This document shows, piece by piece, positions 59,944 through 64,000 of a DNA stretch of 64,000 bases (position 1 is the stretch's first letter; every line of letters begins with the position of its first letter). The DNA is from Hafnia alvei. Its GTDB lineage: Bacteria > Pseudomonadota > Gammaproteobacteria > Enterobacterales > Enterobacteriaceae. The stretch spans positions 1,240,001 to 1,304,000 of the forward strand of contig NZ_OZ061315.1 in NCBI RefSeq assembly GCF_964063325.1, given 5' to 3'. A program made the position numbers and the translations under genes. The notes beneath the pieces were generated by a model. It did no database searches. It saw only the letters and a list, made by a program, of their open reading frames with translations, and had not been told where the DNA came from.

Positions 59944-61611
59944 CTACTTTTGATAAGCCGACTGATGTACGCCTACAGCACGACCTGATGGGTCATCCAT
60001 TTTTTTGAAAGACTCATCCCATTCAATCGCTTTTGCCGAGGAACAGGCAACGGAAGGACCGCCAGGAACACACTCAGCGGCGCTAGGCACGGGGAATAAC
60101 TCTTCAAAAATTCCACGATACAAATAGCCTTCTTTCGAGTTTGGCGTGTTGTATGGGAAACGGAAGTGCGCATTTGCCAACATTTGATCGCTAATCTGCT
60201 GATTCGCGGTTTCTTTTAAAGTATCGATCCAGCTATAACCCACGCCGTCGGAGAACTGCTCTTTCTGACGCCATGCTACGCTGGCTGGCAGATAGGATTC
60301 AAAACATTCACGTAAAATGTATTTCTCCATTTTGCCGTTGCCGCACATTTTATCTTGTGGGTTTAGGCGCATAGCGACGTCGAGGAATTTTTTATCCAAG
60401 AAAGGAACACGTGCCTCAACGCCCCACGCTGACATCGCCTTGTTAGCACGGGCGCAGTCATACATATGCAGAGCCAGCAGCTTACGCACGGTTTCTTCGT
60501 GGAATTCTTTAGCGTTCGGTGCCTTATGGAAATAGAGGTATCCGCCAAAGACCTCATCGGCGCCTTCGCCGGACAGCACCATCTTGATGCCCATGGCTTT
60601 TATTTTACGCGCCATCAAATACATTGGCGTTGAGGCGCGGATGGTGGTCACATCGTAGGTTTCGATGTGATAAATCACGTCGCGAATGGCGTCTAAGCCT
60701 TCTTGCACCGTGAAATGAATTTCGTGATGCACCGTGCCAAGATGGTTTGCCACTTCCTGCGCGGCTTTTAAATCCGGTGAGCCTTCCAGCCCCACGGCGA
60801 ATGAGTGCAGCTGTGGCCACCACGCTTCGCTGCGTTCACCGTCTTCAACGCGGCGAGCGGCAAATTTTTTGGTAATGGCGGAGATTACCGAGGAGTCGAG
60901 CCCACCGGACAGCAGCACGCCGTAAGGGACGTCAGACATTAGATGGCTTTTGACCGAATCTTCCAAGGCCTCTTTCAATTGAGCCGCGTCAGTGTGGTTT
61001 TCTTTAACGTTATCGAACTCAAACCAGTCGCGCTGGTAGTAGCTATGAATTTCGCCATCGTCGCTCGACATATAGCTGCCCGCAGGGAATTCTTTGATGG
61101 TGCGGCAAACCGGTACCAGAGCTTTCATCTCTGATGCTACGTAGAAGTTACCGTGTTCGTCATGGCCCATGTACAGAGGAATAATCCCGAGATGATCGCG
61201 GCCAATCAGATAGCTGTTTTTTTCTGTGTCATATAAAACAAAGGCAAACATGCCCTGCAGTTCGTCTAAGAATGCAGAACCTTGCTCTTCGTATAGCGCC
61301 AAAATGACTTCACAGTCAGAAGCTGTTTGGAATTCATAACGACCTTCGAAACGCTGGCGCAAAGCCTGATGGTTATAAATTTCACCATTCACGGCAAGAA
61401 TGTGGGTGTGCGCGGCATTGTACAAAGGCTGGGCGCCGTTGTTGACGTCAACGATAGACAGACGCTCATGCGCCAAAATCGCGTTGTCAGAAGCGTAAAT
61501 GCCGGACCAATCTGGGCCACGATGGCGCATCAGGCGTGACAGCTCGAGCGCTTTTTTACGCAGCTCAACAGGATCGGTTTTTAAATCAAGCACACCAAAG
61601 ATAGAACACAT
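59944..61611 (-). CDS. asnB: Asparagine synthase B (glutamine-hydrolysing)
   Basis: The 555-residue enzyme makes asparagine from aspartate, ATP and glutamine. The N-terminal glutaminase starts with nucleophile Cys2 (MCSIFGV); the synthetase domain has the PP-loop SGGLDSS (about 233-239) and LSGEGADEVFGGY. Length is close to E. coli AsnB (554). It stands between nagD and the tRNA operon in its own unit. Confidence 0.97.
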   Translation of the reverse strand: MCSIFGVLDLKTDPVELRKKALELSRLMRHRGPDWSGIYASDNAILAHERLSIVDVNNGAQPLYNAAHTHILAVNGEIYNHQALRQRFEGRYEFQTASDCEVILALYEEQGSAFLDELQGMFAFVLYDTEKNSYLIGRDHLGIIPLYMGHDEHGNFYVASEMKALVPVCRTIKEFPAGSYMSSDDGEIHSYYQRDWFEFDNVKENHTDAAQLKEALEDSVKSHLMSDVPYGVLLSGGLDSSVISAITKKFAARRVEDGERSEAWWPQLHSFAVGLEGSPDLKAAQEVANHLGTVHHEIHFTVQEGLDAIRDVIYHIETYDVTTIRASTPMYLMARKIKAMGIKMVLSGEGADEVFGGYLYFHKAPNAKEFHEETVRKLLALHMYDCARANKAMSAWGVEARVPFLDKKFLDVAMRLNPQDKMCGNGKMEKYILRECFESYLPASVAWRQKEQFSDGVGYSWIDTLKETANQQISDQMLANAHFRFPYNTPNSKEGYLYRGIFEELFPVPSAAECVPGGPSVACSSAKAIEWDESFKKMDDPSGRAVGVHQSAYQK

Positions 61612-61963
61612 AGATTTCTCCCATACTGCATTGTCTAGTTGTGACGTTGTGAGTCAGTTTAAGGCGGTAAAAAATTATTGATTTACGGCTCAGTGAGGCG
61701 TTTACCGCTGCTATAAATAACAAATTGCGTCAAAACCTGAATAGAATGCAAGCGCTTTAGCTTAATGGTGAGAAATAGTCTGTTGGTATACTCTAAACCT
61801 TAGTGATTATTCATTTTTTAAAGTGAATTATTGAGGAATCGATGATTTTTTAGCGTTCGGTGTAGAAACGATAAAAAAGCAGCGCAGAAAAAATGAAGTA
61901 AAAGCGGAGAGGAAAAAGAGAAAGTTGCGTCTGACCGAGCTGACCAGACGCAAAGGGATAACG
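61612..61963. other. nagD-asnB spacer
   Basis: No gene is seen in these 352 bases. They hold the nagD terminator (61925-61953) and presumably the asnB promoter. The short plus-strand frames here overlap asnB only. Confidence 0.5.
61925..61953 (-). terminator. Hairpin after nagD
   Basis: TTGCGTCTG and CAGACGCAA enclose 11 bases, followed on the minus strand by CTTTCTCTTTTT. Confidence 0.75.
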
Positions 61964-62716
61964 TTAGATGATGTCGATATCGGCAACGGAAGGGTAAATG
62001 TAGTTAGGTCGGAACGGCATATTGTCCACGTCGTTTAACGTTGAGACGCCGGACAGCACTAATATCGTTTCTAGCCCCGCTTGGAAACCTGCCAGAATAT
62101 CGGTATTCAGATTATCACCGATGATCACGGTGCTTTCTGAATGAGCCTGCATCTTGTTAAGCGCGGCGCGAATAATCCACGGACTTGGTTTACCAACGTA
62201 GAAAGGCTTGCGGCCTGAAATCAGTTCAATCGGCGCACATAACGCGCCACAGGCAGGATAAAAACCACGGCCATGTGTATCTGGATTCGTCGCGATAAAC
62301 CGTGCGCCGTTGACCACGAAGTAAGAGGCCTTGTGGATCATTTCCCAGTTATACGAACGGGTTTCACCAACGATAACAAAATCAGGGTTGATATCGGTGA
62401 TGGTAAAGCCTGCTTTGTATAACTCGTGAATCAATGCACCTTCACCAATCACATAGGCTTTTTTCCCCTCCTGACGCTTGAGAAAATCGGCGGTGGCCAT
62501 AGCCGAGGTGTAAAACACGCTTTCAGGGACATCAAGCCCAGCGGCTGCGAAGCGGTTTGCCAGATCCTGCGCGGTTTGAGAAGGGTAGTTGGTCAGGATA
62601 ACCAGAGGAATGTCATTTTCTTGAATACGTGCCAGAAATTTATCTGCACCCGGAACCGGAGTGTTGTCGTGCATCAAAACGCCGTCGATGTCACAAATAA
62701 TACTTTTGATTGTCAT
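61964..62716 (-). CDS. nagD: HAD-family ribonucleotide monophosphatase NagD
   Basis: The start MTIKSIICDIDGV at 62716 gives 250 residues, the E. coli length. The HAD nucleophile motif DIDGV and the later motifs LTNYPSQT, KPSPWIIRAAL and IGDNLNTD are present. It dephosphorylates nucleoside monophosphates, with UMP preferred in E. coli (umpH). It is the last gene of the nag operon. Confidence 0.96.
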   Translation of the reverse strand: MTIKSIICDIDGVLMHDNTPVPGADKFLARIQENDIPLVILTNYPSQTAQDLANRFAAAGLDVPESVFYTSAMATADFLKRQEGKKAYVIGEGALIHELYKAGFTITDINPDFVIVGETRSYNWEMIHKASYFVVNGARFIATNPDTHGRGFYPACGALCAPIELISGRKPFYVGKPSPWIIRAALNKMQAHSESTVIIGDNLNTDILAGFQAGLETILVLSGVSTLNDVDNMPFRPNYIYPSVADIDII

Positions 62717-62797
62717 GGGTTTATTACTCGTTAAGTTGACAAGCACAAATCATATCATGCTTGTCAGTTAACGTAGCAGCTTGAAGTAAGAAGAGAA

Positions 62798-64000
62798 TTA
62801 GTGCGGATGTTGCCCTTCCAGCAGGCGCTGTAGTAATACGCCGTTGAGCATGGCTCGTTTCACTAGCGCAAATGCCCCAATGGCTGACCGATGATCTAAT
62901 TCAGACGTGACCACCGGTAGATTAATGCGGAAATTCTTCAACGCCTGAGTATTGATGCAGCTCTGAATCGCAGGCAGCAGCGTTTTTTCTGCTTCAATAA
63001 TTTCACCGGCGATGACCACTTTCTGTGGGTTAAACATGTTAATCGCAATAGCAATGGCGCGACCCAGATAGCGGCCTACCAATTCAATCACTTCTGTTGC
63101 TAGCGCGTCGCCTTTATTTGCCGCTTTGCAGATTGCGCTGATGCTGCAATCGTCCAGCGTGAGCTTGCTGGGATAGCCTTGCTCGAGCAGATGACGAACG
63201 CGTTGTTCAATGGCGGCGTTGGCGGCCACGGTTTCCAAGCAACCGAAGTTCCCGCAGTGGCAACGCTCGCCTAATGGATCGATTTGGATGTGCCCAATCT
63301 CACCAACGTTTCCCTTGCTGCCGAGAAATATTTTCTCGTTCACGATGATACCCGCACCGGTTCCTCGGTGTAGACGTACCAACATTGAATCTTCGCAGTC
63401 GCGGGTGGCGCCGAAATAATGCTCAGCTAAGGCGAGGCTACGAATATCGTGACCAACGAAGCTGGTGACGTTAAATCTGTCTTCTAGCGCTTTGACTAAC
63501 GGCCAATCATTAACGGCAATATGCGGCATGTAGCGCACGATCCCATGCTGCGGATCGACCAATCCGGGCAAGATCACCGCAATGGCAATCAGCTCGCGGA
63601 TTTTACGCTGATAGGTCAACATGAACTGCTCAATGGTATTCAGCAGTGCGTTTTCCACTGTTTCCTGAGTACGCTCAGGCAACGGGTAGTGCTCTTCGGC
63701 CAGCGATTTTCCGCTCATATCGTACAGCGTGATGGTGGCGTCGTGACGCCCTAAGCGGATGGCTACGGTATTGAAGAGGCGTGTTTCTGTCACAATGGAA
63801 ATAGCACGGCGGCCACCGGTAGACGCTTGCTGATCGACTTCTTTGATCAGCCCGCGTTCCAGTAGCTGACGGGTAATTTTGGTGACGCTGGCGGGAGCAA
63901 GCTGGCTTAGTTCGGCAATTTGAATGCGCGAAATAGGGCCTTGTAGATCGATTAAACGATAAACAGCGGCGCTGTTAAGTTGTTTAACCAGATCTACGTT
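62798..64000 (-). CDS. nagC: N-acetylglucosamine repressor NagC, 5' end outside the window
   Basis: The frame continues to the window edge beyond the internal ATG at 63793. The visible 400 residues include the N-terminal helix-turn-helix (AAVYRLIDLQGPISRIQIAELSQLAPASVTKITRQLLERGLI), the ROK-family sugar-binding part, and the zinc-type motif CHCGNFGCLE. About ten N-terminal residues are missing relative to E. coli NagC (406). It represses nag genes and responds to GlcNAc-6-phosphate. Confidence 0.96.
   Translation of the reverse strand, partial: NVDLVKQLNSAAVYRLIDLQGPISRIQIAELSQLAPASVTKITRQLLERGLIKEVDQQASTGGRRAISIVTETRLFNTVAIRLGRHDATITLYDMSGKSLAEEHYPLPERTQETVENALLNTIEQFMLTYQRKIRELIAIAVILPGLVDPQHGIVRYMPHIAVNDWPLVKALEDRFNVTSFVGHDIRSLALAEHYFGATRDCEDSMLVRLHRGTGAGIIVNEKIFLGSKGNVGEIGHIQIDPLGERCHCGNFGCLETVAANAAIEQRVRHLLEQGYPSKLTLDDCSISAICKAANKGDALATEVIELVGRYLGRAIAIAINMFNPQKVVIAGEIIEAEKTLLPAIQSCINTQALKNFRINLPVVTSELDHRSAIGAFALVKRAMLNGVLLQRLLEGQHPH

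Overview
The window is enterobacterial chromosome. From position 22097 to the end it follows the Escherichia coli tatE-lipA-lipB-ybeD-dacA-rlpA-mrdB-mrdA-rlmH-rsfS-nadD-holA-lptE-leuS-ybeL ... rihA-gltLKJI ... lnt-ybeX-ybeY-ybeZ-miaB-ubiF-(seven tRNAs)-asnB-nagD-nagC order. Divergence from E. coli, moderate GC and the accessory content suggest a Hafnia-like member of the Enterobacterales (genus is an inference). ybeF and cobC of E. coli are absent from this block.

Region 1 (1-2734) is the 3' end of a chaperone-usher fimbrial operon: a 5'-truncated subunit, a two-domain tip or adhesin protein, another subunit, and a LuxR-type regulator.

Region 2 (about 2735-14432) is the most unusual part. 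A 64-residue Cys-rich peptide with a double-glycine leader is followed by ten co-directional, mostly overlapping genes. They encode a membrane-tethered thioredoxin-fold protein (CHYC), an LpxL-like acyltransferase, a C39-peptidase ABC exporter, MacA-like and MacB-like proteins, an outer-membrane efflux lipoprotein, and a small type II fatty-acid or polyketide set (ketosynthase, double-hotdog dehydratase, acyl carrier protein, ketoreductase). I read it as a candidate pathway that makes, possibly acylates, and exports a peptide in two steps. The individual families are recognisable; the combined function is inference.

Region 3 (14466-22363) holds a degenerate HD-GYP protein, a CadC/ToxR-like membrane regulator with a FidL-like partner, a PapI/FaeA-like regulator, a GNAT acetyltransferase, an AraA-like sugar isomerase with a RhaT-like transporter, a small coiled-coil protein and tatE.

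Region 4 (22476-37169) is housekeeping: lipoate synthesis, cell elongation and peptidoglycan genes, ribosome-associated factors, NAD synthesis, DNA polymerase delta, LPS assembly, leuS and ybeL.

Region 5 (37170-44700) is an Rhs island lying between ybeL and the rihA genes. It has one full RhsA-type protein with a variable C-terminal toxin and a membrane immunity candidate, then at least two displaced C-terminal toxin modules with their own small membrane-protein partners. Core fragments form direct repeats. The Rhs core is GC-rich and the tips are AT-rich.

Region 6 (44780-64000) has two tandem rihA-type nucleoside hydrolase genes, gltIJKL, an FMN-binding PPOX-type protein, lnt-ybeX-ybeY-ybeZ, miaB, ubiF, the metT-leuW-glnUW-metU-glnVX-type tRNA array, asnB, nagD and the start-truncated nagC. 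Two intergenic spacers (55614-55788 and 58733-58858) carry dense multi-hairpin elements.
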